This document shows, in pieces, positions 19,396 to 29,950 of a stretch of 51,627 nucleotides of DNA. The notes beneath the pieces are model-generated. The model was not told the origin of the DNA. It searched no databases and saw only the letters and a program-made list of their open reading frames with translations. Each line of letters starts with the position of its first letter. The stretch's first letter is position 1. The position numbers and the translations under genes are program-made. Origin of the DNA: Bacillus canaveralius (GTDB taxonomy: Bacteria; Bacillota; Bacilli; Bacillales; Cytobacillaceae); contig NZ_PGVA01000007.1 of assembly GCF_002860125.1 (NCBI RefSeq), forward strand, positions 1-51,627. The letters are read 5' to 3'.

Positions 19396-19433
19396 TAAGG
19401 CTCTTTTTAGTTGAAAACAAGGCAGTTTTTTGG

Positions 19434-19462
19434 TTGACGACACACCGCAAAACCGTTACACT
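19434..19462 (+). promoter_or_regulatory. Histidine operon promoter
   Basis: TTGACG (19434-19439), 17-bp spacer, TACACT (19457-19462). Gives a leader of about 170 nt before hisZ. No T-box specifier stem or His-codon-rich leader peptide could be found. Confidence 0.75.
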
Positions 19463-19479
19463 ACAAATAACTTCATTTT

Positions 19480-19493
19480 GCTAATACATTAGC
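19480..19493 (+). promoter_or_regulatory. Palindrome in the his leader, candidate operator
   Basis: GCTAAT-ac-ATTAGC, a perfect 6+6 inverted repeat about 10-25 bp after the predicted transcription start. The size and place suit a repressor dimer site; the protein is not known from this window. Confidence 0.4.
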
Positions 19494-19643
19494 GAACTAA
19501 AGCATTTAATTTAAGATAAACAATTAGCAATAGAGTTGTTAAGCTAGATCGCGGAACAGAAAGTCATAGCAAAGCGCTTTAAGAACAAAATAAAACGTAA
19601 CTTCAAAAATGTGCGTGTTAGTTTTCAGCAAAGGATGAATAAA

Positions 19644-20831
19644 ATGAGCCAGTTATTTATGTTTGAAAAGCCGTTAGGCATGAGAGATACATTGCCCGAA
19701 TTATTCGAAATGAAGGACAAAGTCCGAACGTCGATTGAGGATGGGATGAAACAGTGGGGCTACCAGTTTATTGAAACACCGGCCCTTGAGTACTTTGAAA
19801 CGGTCGGATCTGCTTCAGCGATTCCCGATATGCAACTATTTAAATTGCTGGATCAGCAGGGGCACACCCTTGTATTGCGGCCCGATATGACTGCACCGAT
19901 TGCGAGAGTCGCTGCTTCGAAGCTATTGGATGATGATATGCCGTTAAGGCTTGCTTATGCGGCAAATGTATACAGGGCCCAGCAGAGGGAAGGCGGCCGG
20001 CCAGCTGAGTTTGAGCAGATTGGGGTCGAGTGCATCGGGGATGAAACGATCAGCGCGGATGGAGAAGTAATTGCGTTATTGATCTCGGTTCTTGAAGACA
20101 CAGGTTTGAGCGATTTTCAGCTGTCTGTTGGCCATATCAGTTTTGTCCGTGAATTGTTTTTGCAAATTCTTGGCACGGATGAGCGCGCCGAATCATTAAT
20201 GAAGTTTTTGTATGAAAAAAACTATGTTGGTTACCGTGAACATGTAAAAGCCCTGTCTTTATCGTCGATTGATAAACAGCGTCTACTCGATTTCCTAAAG
20301 CTGCGCGGCGGCCGGGAAGTAATCGAAAAAGCTTTAAGCCTGATTGAAAACGGGACAGGAGCGGAAGCGGTCGCGCAATTAAGCCAGCTTTGGAACATTA
20401 TTGCTGATTTTGGCATGGCGGATAACATAAAGTTTGATCTGACGCTTGTCAGCCATATGAGCTACTACACGGGCATTGTTTTTGAAGTTTATGCGGGCCA
20501 GGTGGGCTTTCCGATCGGCAATGGAGGTAGGTATGACCGCCTGCTGCGAAAGTTTGGCAAATCGAGCGGTGCAACCGGTTTTGCGATCCGCCTCGACAAC
20601 CTGCTTGAAGCGCTCGGACCGATCGAAAGTAATGAGCCTATCCATTGTATCCTGTTTAGCGGTGAGCGCCGTAAAGAGGCATATGAATTGGCAAAAACGA
20701 AACGCCAAAGCGGGCTTAAAGTTGTTCTCCAGGATATTAACGGTGTCAAAAATGTTGATGCCTATACGAACAAGTATAATGAGACCAGCTTTTTGCTTGG
20801 CAACGCAGGAAAGGAGTCTCCTCATGAATGA
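19644..20831 (+). CDS. hisZ: ATP phosphoribosyltransferase regulatory subunit
   Basis: HisZ resembles histidyl-tRNA synthetase but lacks the tRNA-binding domain; it forms the active, histidine-sensitive complex with short-form HisG. The 395-residue protein shows class II synthetase-like motifs ([37 protein letters not shown]) yet no C-terminal anticodon domain. ATG 19644 has AAAGGAT about 8 bp upstream; ATG 19635 is possible but badly spaced. It overlaps hisG by 8 bp, consistent with equimolar synthesis. Confidence 0.95.
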   Translation: MSQLFMFEKPLGMRDTLPELFEMKDKVRTSIEDGMKQWGYQFIETPALEYFETVGSASAIPDMQLFKLLDQQGHTLVLRPDMTAPIARVAASKLLDDDMPLRLAYAANVYRAQQREGGRPAEFEQIGVECIGDETISADGEVIALLISVLEDTGLSDFQLSVGHISFVRELFLQILGTDERAESLMKFLYEKNYVGYREHVKALSLSSIDKQRLLDFLKLRGGREVIEKALSLIENGTGAEAVAQLSQLWNIIADFGMADNIKFDLTLVSHMSYYTGIVFEVYAGQVGFPIGNGGRYDRLLRKFGKSSGATGFAIRLDNLLEALGPIESNEPIHCILFSGERRKEAYELAKTKRQSGLKVVLQDINGVKNVDAYTNKYNETSFLLGNAGKESPHE

Positions 20832-21462
20832 TTTTTTAACGATTGCGATGCCGAAAGGGCGAATTTTTGAAGAGGCGGCAGACCTGCTTCGAAAAGCAGG
20901 GTACAAGCTTCCGCCCGAATTTGATGAGTCACGGAAGCTGATTTTGGAAGTGGAAGAGGAAAGGCTCCGCTTTATTCTTGCCAAGCCGATGGATGTGCCG
21001 ACATATGTCGAGCATGGCGTTGCTGATCTAGGGATGGCCGGGAAGGATGTCATGCTTGAGGAAGAACGGGACGTGTATGAGCTCCTTGATTTAAAAATTA
21101 GCAGCTGCTATTTGGCAGTGGCCGGGCTGCCTGGTACGAAGATGAACGATGTAGCCCCAAGAATTGCAACAAAGTATCCGAATGTAGCCGCAGCTTATTT
21201 TCGCCAGCAAGGAGAACAAGTGGAAATAATTAAGCTGAACGGTTCGATTGAATTGGCCCCGATTATCGGGCTGTCAGACCGGATCGTCGATATTGTGTCG
21301 ACCGGCCGGACCTTACAAGAAAACGGGCTGGTCGAATACGAAAGAATTGCCGATATTACAACGAGACTGCTTGTCAATCCGGTCAGCTACCGGATGAAAG
21401 ATAGCAGAATCAGCGAACTTGTTGAAAGATTAGGAGCAGTTATCGACGGAGAGCCTGTCTAA
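20824..21462 (+). CDS. hisG: ATP phosphoribosyltransferase catalytic subunit, short form
   Basis: HisG condenses ATP with PRPP in the committed step of histidine synthesis. The 212-residue length is the short form without the C-terminal regulatory domain, matching the presence of hisZ. Visible: [11 protein letters not shown] at the N-terminus, [15 protein letters not shown], and the PRPP loop [16 protein letters not shown] (near 158-173). ATG 20824 is preceded by AAGGAG (20811-20816). The much longer open frame back to 20476 lies over hisZ and is not coding. Confidence 0.97.
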   Translation: MNDFLTIAMPKGRIFEEAADLLRKAGYKLPPEFDESRKLILEVEEERLRFILAKPMDVPTYVEHGVADLGMAGKDVMLEEERDVYELLDLKISSCYLAVAGLPGTKMNDVAPRIATKYPNVAAAYFRQQGEQVEIIKLNGSIELAPIIGLSDRIVDIVSTGRTLQENGLVEYERIADITTRLLVNPVSYRMKDSRISELVERLGAVIDGEPV

Positions 21463-21492
21463 TCATGCTTCAGGCTTGAAAGGGTGGAAGAA

Positions 21493-22764
21493 ATGGAGAT
21501 TCGAAAAATTGATAAGCAAATTTCTTTGAAAAGGTCAATTGACAGCGGCACAGAAGAGCAGCGTTCGGCCGTAAAAGCTATTATCACCGATGTTCGAAAA
21601 CAAGGTGATGGCGCGTTATTGGCTTATACGGAAAAGTTTGACGGTGCCAGGTTGAAAGGCTTAACGGTTGACCAGGCTGAGGTTGAAGCAGCGTATGCGG
21701 ATCTTGATGGAGAGCTTGTTTCGATTATAAAAGAAGCGGCTGTGAACATTCGATTATTCCATGAGAAACAACTGCACCCGTCCTGGATGACAAGCGACGA
21801 ATCAGGAACAATGCTTGGCCAAAAAGTAACTCCGCTCGATGCAGTCGGTGTTTATGTTCCTGGAGGAACCGCGGCCTACCCGTCATCAGTGCTTATGAAT
21901 GTCGTTCCGGCAAAAGTTGCAGGCGTTCAGCGGATTGTGATGGTTTCTCCGCCCGACGCAACAGGCAAGCTCCCGGCTGCCGTTCTGGTCGCTGCCAAGG
22001 AAGCCGGAGTTGAGGAAATATATAAGGTCGGGGGTGCTCAGGCAGTTGCTGCACTCGCATATGGAACGGAATCGATCCGGCAGGTCGATAAAATTGTCGG
22101 TCCCGGAAATATTTATGTTGCCCTTGCCAAGCGTGAAGTATTCGGTGATGTCGACATCGATATGATTGCCGGCCCGAGCGAAATTACAATACTGGCTGAC
22201 GATTCGGCTTTTCCTGATGAAATAGCTGCTGACCTTCTTTCCCAGGCGGAGCATGACCCAAGAGCATGCAGCATTCTTGTCACGACATCGCAAGCGCTGG
22301 CAGAAGCAGTGTCGCTGGAAGTTGAAAAGCAGTTGGAACTGTTGCCGCGAAAGGAAATTGCGGCGCAAGCGATAAAGGAGTTTGGCATCATTTATGTAGC
22401 AGACAACATCGATGAAGCAATTGACACTGTCAATCAGCTTGCTCCAGAGCATCTCGAAATTTTGACTGAGAACGGAATTGAGCTGTTGGGTAAAATCCGC
22501 CATGCGGGAGCGATTTTCATCGGCAGATTCAGTCCCGAGCCGGTCGGTGATTATTTTGCCGGCCCAAACCATGTTTTGCCGACAAATGGCACTGCCCGAT
22601 TCTCGAGCCCGTTAAATGTCGAAGATTTTCAGAAAAAATCGAGTATTATTTATTATAGTGAAAAGAAGTTAACCGAAAATGCTGAAAAAATTGCAGCGTT
22701 CGCCCGCCTCGAAGGGCTTGAAGCCCATGCCCGTGCTGTAGAGGCGAGATTTCATAAAAAATAA
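21493..22764 (+). CDS. hisD: Histidinol dehydrogenase
   Basis: HisD oxidises L-histidinol to L-histidine in two NAD-dependent steps with a zinc ion. The 423-residue protein carries [16 protein letters not shown], the HisD signature region [19 protein letters not shown]...[15 protein letters not shown] (zinc ligands Gln/His) and APEHLEI. Start ATG 21493 is 6 bp after GGTGG; GTG 21484 is in frame but poorly placed. A 20-bp tandem repeat array begins at its stop codon and separates it from hisB. Confidence 0.97.
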   Translation: MEIRKIDKQISLKRSIDSGTEEQRSAVKAIITDVRKQGDGALLAYTEKFDGARLKGLTVDQAEVEAAYADLDGELVSIIKEAAVNIRLFHEKQLHPSWMTSDESGTMLGQKVTPLDAVGVYVPGGTAAYPSSVLMNVVPAKVAGVQRIVMVSPPDATGKLPAAVLVAAKEAGVEEIYKVGGAQAVAALAYGTESIRQVDKIVGPGNIYVALAKREVFGDVDIDMIAGPSEITILADDSAFPDEIAADLLSQAEHDPRACSILVTTSQALAEAVSLEVEKQLELLPRKEIAAQAIKEFGIIYVADNIDEAIDTVNQLAPEHLEILTENGIELLGKIRHAGAIFIGRFSPEPVGDYFAGPNHVLPTNGTARFSSPLNVEDFQKKSSIIYYSEKKLTENAEKIAAFARLEGLEAHARAVEARFHKK

Positions 22765-22897
22765 GCCCGTCAGAAAAATAATTAAGCGTTCATGCAGATA
22801 ATTAAGCGCTCAGAAAAATAATTAAGCGTTCACGCGGATAATTAAGCGTTCAGAAAAATAATTAAGCGCTCAGCGCAATAATTAAGCGAAATCTGTT
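22758..22897 (+). repeat. Tandem array of a 20-bp unit between hisD and hisB
   Basis: Core ATAATTAAGCGyTCA begins at 22778, 22798, 22818, 22838, 22858 and (partial) 22878, exactly every 20 bp, preceded by a degenerate copy that contains the hisD stop codon. The five variable bases after the core alternate: TGCAG, GAAAA, CGCGG, GAAAA, GCGCA. The array is not coding, since TAATTAA closes all frames. No spacers of unique sequence are present, so it is not CRISPR. Confidence 0.95.
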
Positions 22898-22962
22898 TCG
22901 CCAGCACCGGACGGATTCAAGCGATCATCACATTTACTTTAGGACATGGAGGGATGACAAAC

Positions 22963-23550
22963 ATGGCAAGAACAGCGGAAATTAGTCGTAAAACAAACGA
23001 AACAAATATTCAGCTATCTTTTGAAATAGACGGATCGGGCCATTCGAAGCTCGAGACAGGGGTCCCGTTTTTAACGCATATGCTCGATTTATTCACAAAG
23101 CACGGGCAATTTGATTTGATGGTCAATGCAAAGGGCGATACTGACGTAGATGACCACCATACGACAGAGGATATCGGCATCTGTATTGGACAGGCGTTGC
23201 GCGAAGCGCTTGGCGATAAAAAAGGAATCAAGCGCTACGGCAATGCATTTGTGCCGATGGATGAGGCGCTTGCCCAGGTGGTTGTTGATTTGAGCAACCG
23301 TCCGCATCTTGAAATGCGCGCCGATTTTCCAAGCCAGAAGGTTGGCACGTTTGACACTGAGCTTGTCCATGAGTTTTTATGGAAGCTGGCGCTTGAGGCA
23401 AGGATGAATTTGCATGTGATTGTTCATTATGGGCAAAACACGCACCATATCATTGAGGCGATTTTTAAAGCGCTGGCAAGAGCGCTTGATGAAGCAACCA
23501 CAGTTGATCCCCGCATCAAAGGGGTCCCATCAACGAAAGGGATGTTATAA
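22963..23550 (+). CDS. hisB: Imidazoleglycerol-phosphate dehydratase
   Basis: HisB dehydrates imidazole glycerol phosphate to imidazole acetol phosphate. The 195-residue monofunctional enzyme has the manganese-binding motifs [10 protein letters not shown] and [15 protein letters not shown], and [13 protein letters not shown]. Start ATG 22963 lies 9 bp after GGAGGG; ATG 22954 directly abuts that site. There is no fused phosphatase domain, as usual for Bacillus. hisH starts at the next base after the stop. Confidence 0.97.
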   Translation: MARTAEISRKTNETNIQLSFEIDGSGHSKLETGVPFLTHMLDLFTKHGQFDLMVNAKGDTDVDDHHTTEDIGICIGQALREALGDKKGIKRYGNAFVPMDEALAQVVVDLSNRPHLEMRADFPSQKVGTFDTELVHEFLWKLALEARMNLHVIVHYGQNTHHIIEAIFKALARALDEATTVDPRIKGVPSTKGML

Positions 23551-24183
23551 ATGATCGGGATTATCGATTATGGAATGGGAAACCTGTTCAGCGTTAGCAA
23601 AGCGCTTGAACGGCTCGATGCCCCGTTTTTTATCTCCGAAAACATCGGGGAGCTTGAAGCTGCCGATACATTAATTTTGCCGGGAGTCGGATCGTTCCGG
23701 GATGCGATGGAAAGGCTGAAGCAAACCGGGCTTGCCGAAATGATCATTCGTTTTGCCCGGACTGGAAAACCGTTGCTTGGAATTTGCCTCGGTATGCAGC
23801 TGCTATTTGAAGAAAGTGAAGAAAACGGATTAACAGCAGGACTGTCGCTATTGCCGGGCAAAGTGCATCGTTTTCCTGGGATCACTGCCACCGGGGAGTT
23901 GTATAAAGTCCCGCATATGGGCTGGAATCGCCTTCGGTTCCTCCACGATTCTCCTATTTTAAAAAATATCGATGCCGACTTTGTTTACTTTGTCCATTCC
24001 TACTATGTAAGTACCGATCAAGAAGTCATCATCGCAGAAGCTGATTATGACGTTGAAGTTCCTGCCGTTGTAGGCAGGGCAAATATATTTGGGATGCAAT
24101 TCCATCCTGAAAAAAGCGGTGCTCTCGGCATGGAGCTGCTTCGCAATTTTACCGAGCTTGCAGGGGAAAGGAAGAAGGCCTGA
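23551..24183 (+). CDS. hisH: Imidazole glycerol phosphate synthase, glutamine amidotransferase subunit
   Basis: HisH releases ammonia from glutamine and passes it to HisF. The 210-residue class I amidotransferase has the oxyanion loop LPGVGSF, nucleophile Cys in [11 protein letters not shown] (near residue 79), and the catalytic His/Glu in [11 protein letters not shown] near the C-terminus. It abuts hisB and shares one base with hisA. Confidence 0.97.
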   Translation: MIGIIDYGMGNLFSVSKALERLDAPFFISENIGELEAADTLILPGVGSFRDAMERLKQTGLAEMIIRFARTGKPLLGICLGMQLLFEESEENGLTAGLSLLPGKVHRFPGITATGELYKVPHMGWNRLRFLHDSPILKNIDADFVYFVHSYYVSTDQEVIIAEADYDVEVPAVVGRANIFGMQFHPEKSGALGMELLRNFTELAGERKKA

Positions 24184-24914
24184 TGGGATTTACGATTTAT
24201 CCGGCGATTGATATGAGAGGCGGGAAGTGTGTTCGCCTTCTCCAGGGAGACTATGCGAAAGAAACAGTCTACGGTGATTCGCCTTTTGCGATGGCGAAGC
24301 AGTTTGCCGCTGATGGTGCTGAGTGGATTCATATGGTTGATCTTGATGGCGCAAAGAATGGAAAACGGGTCAATGATCAATATGTGATTCAGGCAGCAAG
24401 GGATTTACAGGCGAACGTGCAAATTGGCGGAGGGATTCGTACCGAAGCTGATATTGCTCATTATCTTGAAAATGGAATTTCCCGGGTGATTATTGGCAGT
24501 ATCGCCGTTTCAAATCCCGATTTTGCGACTGAGATGATCAAAAAATATCGAGAGCAAATCGCTGTCGGCATTGATGCGAAGGATGGCTTTGTCGCCACGC
24601 ACGGCTGGGTAACGACGAGTGAAGTGTCAGCGATTGAGCTTGGAAAGCGGTTTGCAGATGCTGGAGCGGAAACGTTTATTTTCACCGATATTGCAACAGA
24701 CGGGACATTGTCAGGACCTAATTTGCAGGCAGTGAAGCAAATGGCTGAGGAAACCGGCAAAAGTGTCATTGCCTCTGGAGGAGTCAGCACGCTTGATGAT
24801 TTAAACCAATTAAAAGCTTACGAGAAAAGCGGGATTACTGGAGCGATCGTCGGTAAAGCTCTTTATGAAAAGCGTTTTACGCTTGCAGAGGCATTAAGAG
24901 AGGTGAAAGCGTAA
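24183..24914 (+). CDS. hisA: Phosphoribosylformimino-AICAR-phosphate isomerase
   Basis: HisA isomerises ProFAR to PRFAR. The 243-residue beta/alpha barrel has the N-terminal catalytic Asp in [25 protein letters not shown] in the first phosphate site, and the second catalytic Asp in [14 protein letters not shown] with VIASGGVS as second phosphate site. Its ATG overlaps the hisH stop (TGATG). Its length and internal two-fold repeat are normal. Confidence 0.97.
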   Translation: MGFTIYPAIDMRGGKCVRLLQGDYAKETVYGDSPFAMAKQFAADGAEWIHMVDLDGAKNGKRVNDQYVIQAARDLQANVQIGGGIRTEADIAHYLENGISRVIIGSIAVSNPDFATEMIKKYREQIAVGIDAKDGFVATHGWVTTSEVSAIELGKRFADAGAETFIFTDIATDGTLSGPNLQAVKQMAEETGKSVIASGGVSTLDDLNQLKAYEKSGITGAIVGKALYEKRFTLAEALREVKA

Positions 24915-25673
24915 ATGCTTACAAAAAGGATTATCCCTTGCCTGGACGTCAAGGAAGGCCGGGTTGTAAAAGGGATCCAATTCGTTCAGCTCCGCGATGC
25001 AGGTGATCCGGTCGAGCTGGCGCGTTTTTATGATCAACAGGGAGCAGATGAACTTGTATTTTTAGACATTTCTGCTTCGCATGAAGGCAGAAAAACGATG
25101 ATCGAAGTCGTAAAGGCTGTCGCTTCACAACTGGCAATTCCGTTTACGGTTGGCGGCGGTATCAATTCGCTTGAGGATATGAAACGAATTTTGCGCGCGG
25201 GTGCTGATAAAGTGTCATTAAATACAGCGGCAGTGCTAAATCCCGGTTTGATTTCCGAAGGAGCTGGATTTTTCGGAAATCAATGCATTGTCGTCGCGAT
25301 CGATGCAAAATATGATTCGGAAATCGGTTCATGGCGGGTATACACCCATGGCGGCAGGACACCGACAGATCGTGAAGTCGTCGCCTGGGCACAGGAAGCT
25401 GTGAAGCGGGGCGCAGGAGAAATTCTCCTGACGAGTATGGATAGCGACGGCGAGAAAAACGGCTTCGATCTTGCTTTAACAAAAGCGGTCAGTGAGGCAG
25501 TAACAGTTCCTGTCATCGCTTCAGGGGGAGCGGGCAGCAGTGCTCATTTTGCCGAAGCTTTTATAAGCGGCAAAGCGGATGCAGCTCTTGCTGCTTCAAT
25601 TTTTCACTATAAAGAGACATCTGTCAGCGAAGTAAAAGAATTTTTACGGGAGAAAGGAGTGCATGTCCGTTGA
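24915..25673 (+). CDS. hisF: Imidazole glycerol phosphate synthase, cyclase subunit
   Basis: HisF uses ammonia from HisH to convert PRFAR to imidazole glycerol phosphate and AICAR. The 252-residue barrel begins [20 protein letters not shown] with the catalytic Asp11, has [13 protein letters not shown], and the second catalytic Asp in [15 protein letters not shown]. It abuts hisA directly and overlaps hisI by 4 bp. Confidence 0.97.
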   Translation: MLTKRIIPCLDVKEGRVVKGIQFVQLRDAGDPVELARFYDQQGADELVFLDISASHEGRKTMIEVVKAVASQLAIPFTVGGGINSLEDMKRILRAGADKVSLNTAAVLNPGLISEGAGFFGNQCIVVAIDAKYDSEIGSWRVYTHGGRTPTDREVVAWAQEAVKRGAGEILLTSMDSDGEKNGFDLALTKAVSEAVTVPVIASGGAGSSAHFAEAFISGKADAALAASIFHYKETSVSEVKEFLREKGVHVR

Positions 25674-26311
25674 ATATCGACAACATCCGCTTTGATGAAA
25701 AGGGACTTGTAACGGCAATCGTGCAGGATGCTGTGACAAAAGCAGTTCTGACGCTCGCCTATATGAATCGGGAATCTCTCGAAAGATCGATTGAAACAGG
25801 AGAAACCTGGTTTTTCAGCCGTTCGCGCCAGGAGCTCTGGCATAAGGGAGCGACGAGCGGGAATACGCAGAAAATTATCGAGATGACATATGATTGTGAC
25901 GGGGACGCCATTCTCGTCCTCGTCAACCCGAACGGACCTGCATGCCATAACGGTACAGTCAGCTGTTTTACCAACTCTTTATATGCAACGCAGTCAAACG
26001 CGGCTGAAAATGACAGCGCGGCGAACTATGAGATTCTCACCAAGCTTGAGCAGGTGATTAAAGAGCGGGAACAGCAACGCCCTGAAGGAGCGTATACGAC
26101 CTATTTATTTGAAAAAGGTGTCGATAAAATCCTTAAGAAGGTCGGCGAAGAAGCAGCAGAGGTGATCATTGCTGCGAAAAACCGCGACTCTGAGGAACTG
26201 AAATGGGAAGCGGCAGATCTTATCTTCCATCTGTTTGTTTTGCTGAGGGAGCAGGAGCTTTCTTTTAGCGAGATTCTAAGTGTTTTGGAAGAGCGGCATA
26301 CAAAAAAATAA
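25670..26311 (+). CDS. hisI: Bifunctional phosphoribosyl-AMP cyclohydrolase / phosphoribosyl-ATP pyrophosphatase
   Basis: HisI(E) carries out the second and third steps of histidine synthesis. The N-terminal cyclohydrolase (about 1-110) shows [29 protein letters not shown] and the zinc Cys in DCDGDAILV...[12 protein letters not shown]. The C-terminal pyrophosphohydrolase (about 115-213) shows [22 protein letters not shown]. The start is TTG 25670, 10 bp after AAAGGAG and overlapping the hisF stop. Last gene of the operon. Confidence 0.96.
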   Translation: MNIDNIRFDEKGLVTAIVQDAVTKAVLTLAYMNRESLERSIETGETWFFSRSRQELWHKGATSGNTQKIIEMTYDCDGDAILVLVNPNGPACHNGTVSCFTNSLYATQSNAAENDSAANYEILTKLEQVIKEREQQRPEGAYTTYLFEKGVDKILKKVGEEAAEVIIAAKNRDSEELKWEAADLIFHLFVLLREQELSFSEILSVLEERHTKK

Positions 26312-26320
26312 TCTTGAAAC

Positions 26321-26350
26321 GGCGGCCCATTGTGGACCGCCTCTTTATTT
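26321..26350 (+). terminator. Terminator of the his operon
   Basis: GGCGGcCCA-ttg-TGGaCCGCC hairpin followed by TCTTTATTT, 10 bp after the hisI stop. Confidence 0.85.
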
Positions 26351-26441
26351 GATGATACCACCGGAACACACTCGTTTTAATAAGGGCAGTACTAAACGTT
26401 TGCGATTCAGTTTCATTCCCTTCTCTACTTGCTTGCACATA

Positions 26442-26450
26442 TGGTATACT
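26442..26450 (+). promoter_or_regulatory. Extended -10 promoter of yvcD
   Basis: TGG-TATACT extended -10 element about 35 bp before the start codon; no convincing -35 hexamer. Confidence 0.55.
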
Positions 26451-26484
26451 ACTGTAGTTAAAATCGATTTATTTGGAGGATTTC

Positions 26485-27990
26485 ATGGGGAAAGACTCAG
26501 AAGCTAGACAACAGCGTGGAAAACTATTACCGTTTGCCCCGACTGGTGAGTATTACTTCGCAAAAGGGATTAAAGCATACCAGCGCAGGGATTTAAATAA
26601 AGCAAAAAAATATATGCACCGTGCCATGCAGCTTGAGCCAGGCGAGCCGATGATTGTTTGCCAGCTTGCCGTCGTTTGCACGGAGTTGGGAGATTATCAA
26701 TATTCAAATAGTCTTCTGCATACGATTCTTGAAGATCTTGATGAAGAAATGGCGGAATGCCATTATTTTTTAGCCAATAATTATGCCCATCTTGGATTTT
26801 TTAAAGATGCTTATCATCATGCCAATTTATACTTGGATCTGGATCAGGATGGTGAGTTCACGGAAGATACGGAGGACCTGCTTGAACTGCTTACTTTGGA
26901 AGCGGAGGAGTTTGAAGAAGATCTTTACGACCAGGATGATCTTATTATCAGGCAAGAGCATGCCCGGGAGCTTCTCGAATCAGGCCATTTCCCAAAGGCT
27001 GTAGCAATACTGAATGGCGTCATCAAAGAATATCCGGAATATTGGTCAGCCTATAACAATTTGGCGCTTGCGTATTTTTATCTCGGTGAAACCGAGAAGG
27101 CGTCCGGCATTCTTGACGAAGTTTTGAAACTTAATCCAGGGAATTTGCATGCGATTTGCAACAGGCTCGTATTTTCCTATTATGAAAATAATGCAGAGGA
27201 AGTAAACGAAATAAAAGAAGTGCTTCGTAAAATAAAGCCGATTTCCGTTGAACACCAATATAAGCTAGGCACAACGTTCGCGTTGATCGGCGAGTATGAG
27301 AGTGCCTACGTGTGGCTTCGAAAGCTGCAGCGCCAAGGTTACGAAGGGGACGGCGGTTTTTATTATTGGCTCGCTTATTCGGCATACTTTACGGGACACG
27401 AGCAGGCAGCAAAAGCGAACTGGAAAAAGGTGCTTGAAATAAATCCGGAAAAGGAAGGTCTCGAACCATGGAATGAAGACCGTCATCAGGCAAATGGCTT
27501 AGAAGAACACATCCCTTCGATCATGAAGAAGCTTGCCAGCGACTATCCGGAAGAGAGATTATTTGCGTTGTTCTTAACATCACATTCGAATAAAAAAAAT
27601 GACATTCTTACGTCTGATGAAACGATTGCGAATCAAAAATTCACTGCAATTGAAAAGCAGTATGTCGTTTTATTGACTACGGAAGCAGCGGGACTCGAAG
27701 CCCATTTAGCAAAAATGGCCCACGATACCGCTGAATTGCTCTACCGTTCTCATAGGCCGATCGGAACGAAGGAGGCGGGCCTGTATTTGATGTGGTTTTC
27801 CGTGTTTGTGGAGGCTGTGAAGGCAGGCCTGGATCTGAAAAATACAAAAGCTTGGGCAGCGGCTATCGAGTATATATGGCATAAGCTCAGAAACGAAAAA
27901 GTGCCGCAGCAGACAATCGCCAAGCAATACGGGCTTTCAGGCTCAACATTGCAAAAGTATGTAAAAATCGTGAACAGCTGCCTGCAATGA
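26485..27990 (+). CDS. yvcD: Tetratricopeptide-repeat protein YvcD with C-terminal helix-turn-helix
   Basis: A 501-residue soluble protein. TPR-like helical pairs run from about 18 to 330 (for example AKGIKAYQRRDLNKAKKYMHRAMQLEPG and YWSAYNNLALAYFYLGETEKASGILDEVLKLNPG), with an acidic linker near 135-150. The extreme C-terminus, QTIAKQYGLSGSTLQKYVKIV, looks like a DNA-binding helix-turn-helix. It matches YvcD of B. subtilis by position between hisI and trxB; the function is unknown. ATG 26485 follows GGAGG at 5 bp; the TTG at 26473 lies before that site. Confidence 0.82.
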   Translation: MGKDSEARQQRGKLLPFAPTGEYYFAKGIKAYQRRDLNKAKKYMHRAMQLEPGEPMIVCQLAVVCTELGDYQYSNSLLHTILEDLDEEMAECHYFLANNYAHLGFFKDAYHHANLYLDLDQDGEFTEDTEDLLELLTLEAEEFEEDLYDQDDLIIRQEHARELLESGHFPKAVAILNGVIKEYPEYWSAYNNLALAYFYLGETEKASGILDEVLKLNPGNLHAICNRLVFSYYENNAEEVNEIKEVLRKIKPISVEHQYKLGTTFALIGEYESAYVWLRKLQRQGYEGDGGFYYWLAYSAYFTGHEQAAKANWKKVLEINPEKEGLEPWNEDRHQANGLEEHIPSIMKKLASDYPEERLFALFLTSHSNKKNDILTSDETIANQKFTAIEKQYVVLLTTEAAGLEAHLAKMAHDTAELLYRSHRPIGTKEAGLYLMWFSVFVEAVKAGLDLKNTKAWAAAIEYIWHKLRNEKVPQQTIAKQYGLSGSTLQKYVKIVNSCLQ

Positions 27991-28057
27991 GCAAATACTT
28001 GGACGATAGCAGCCTTTATTTTATAGGATAAGAGTAGATAGGATATAAATAAAGTGA

Positions 28058-29065
<1,008 letters not shown>

Positions 29066-29265
29066 GTTTTGTGAACAAATTTTCGGATTGGAACATTCAA
29101 TGACATTCAAGCGTGTATCACGATTTCACTATGGTGAGCTGTTGGATGTCGCCATTCCTTTACAAAAAAGTCATTATGTTTTAATTCTGCTGTAACAGTA
29201 GTGAAATAATATTGAGGTAGAATAGGAATAGAAATTGACCCCCTTTTAAGAATATATTTTTCTAC

Positions 29266-29298
29266 AGCACAGGTTATCCTGTGCTATTTTTTTTATCA
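29266..29298 (+). terminator. Strong terminator in the trxB-yvcI gap
   Basis: AGCACAGG-ttat-CCTGTGCT stem-loop followed by ATTTTTTTT. Confidence 0.9.
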
Positions 29299-29368
29299 AT
29301 GTAATATTGGCTAAGCGTGAACAATATGGATCATTTTTTTTTACCTAAAATTATCCGATTTGTATTCA

Positions 29369-29397
29369 TTGTAGCTGTATGTCAAAAATAGTATAAT
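29369..29397 (+). promoter_or_regulatory. Promoter of yvcI-rapZ-glmR-whiA-crh
   Basis: TTGTAG (29369-29374), 17-bp spacer, perfect TATAAT (29392-29397). Confidence 0.7.
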
Positions 29398-29464
29398 GAA
29401 AAGAATGAAATATCGGCGTTTCGAAAGCCGGGTGACAATGGACGGATAAGTTGAGGTGGAATTC

Positions 29465-29923
29465 GTGCAGCGGGTAACAAATTGTGTCTTGCTTAAAGAG
29501 GACAAAATACTTTTATTACAAAAGCCCCGTCGCAGCTGGTGGGTCGCTCCCGGCGGAAAAATGGAACCGGGAGAATCCGTAAGGGATTCATGTATAAGGG
29601 AATATCGGGAAGAAACGGGCATATACTTGCGAAACCCAAGTATTAAAGGGATTTTTACCTTCATTATGATGGATGGTGACCAATTGATCTCGGAATGGAT
29701 GATGTTTACTTTTTTTGCCACCGAGGCAGATGGTGTTCACCTTGAAGAATCCGAAGAGGGCATCCTCGCCTGGCACCGCCTCGAAGATATAAAAAATTTG
29801 CCAATGGCAGCGGGCGATTATCATATACTTGATTATATGATCCACGGTAAAGGAGTCATGTATGGGACGTTTACATACACTCCGGATTTTGAACTAATCA
29901 GTTACCGTCTTGATCCGAGTTAG
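29465..29923 (+). CDS. yvcI: Nudix hydrolase YvcI
   Basis: A 152-residue Nudix hydrolase with the complete Nudix box GGKMEPGESVRDSCIREYREETGI near residues 30-53 (split here only by position), so catalytic Glu residues are intact. The family removes nucleoside diphosphate-linked moieties; YvcI has been described as an RNA-processing/8-oxo-dGTP type enzyme in Bacillus but the substrate cannot be read from sequence. GTG 29465 is 5 bp after AGGTGG. It begins a five-gene run, 27 bp before rapZ. Confidence 0.88.
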   Translation: MQRVTNCVLLKEDKILLLQKPRRSWWVAPGGKMEPGESVRDSCIREYREETGIYLRNPSIKGIFTFIMMDGDQLISEWMMFTFFATEADGVHLEESEEGILAWHRLEDIKNLPMAAGDYHILDYMIHGKGVMYGTFTYTPDFELISYRLDPS

Positions 29924-29950
29924 AAAGACTTTATTACAGGGGGAAATGAA

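Larger units (their letters stand above)
29066..29464. other. Gap between trxB and yvcI
   Basis: A 399-bp region without a convincing gene. It holds a terminator at 29266-29298 and the yvcI promoter at 29369-29397. The roughly 200 bp between trxB and the terminator is longer than a plain 3' end needs, contains a TAGAAT box at 29218-29223, and could encode a small RNA, but nothing proves it. Confidence 0.5.

Noticed and set aside
19463-19643. T-box riboswitch or histidine leader peptide before hisZ
   Set aside because: No T-box sequence, specifier stem, terminator or His-codon run was found.
20476-20823. N-terminal extension of hisG
   Set aside because: It lies in the coding frame shadow of hisZ; short-form HisG starts at 20824 behind AAGGAG.
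19644-20831. Histidyl-tRNA synthetase instead of HisZ
   Set aside because: The anticodon-binding C-terminal domain is missing and the gene overlaps short-form hisG.
22778-22897. Possible CRISPR array
   Set aside because: The units are strictly 20 bp with only five variable bases; there are no unique spacers, and no cas genes are nearby.
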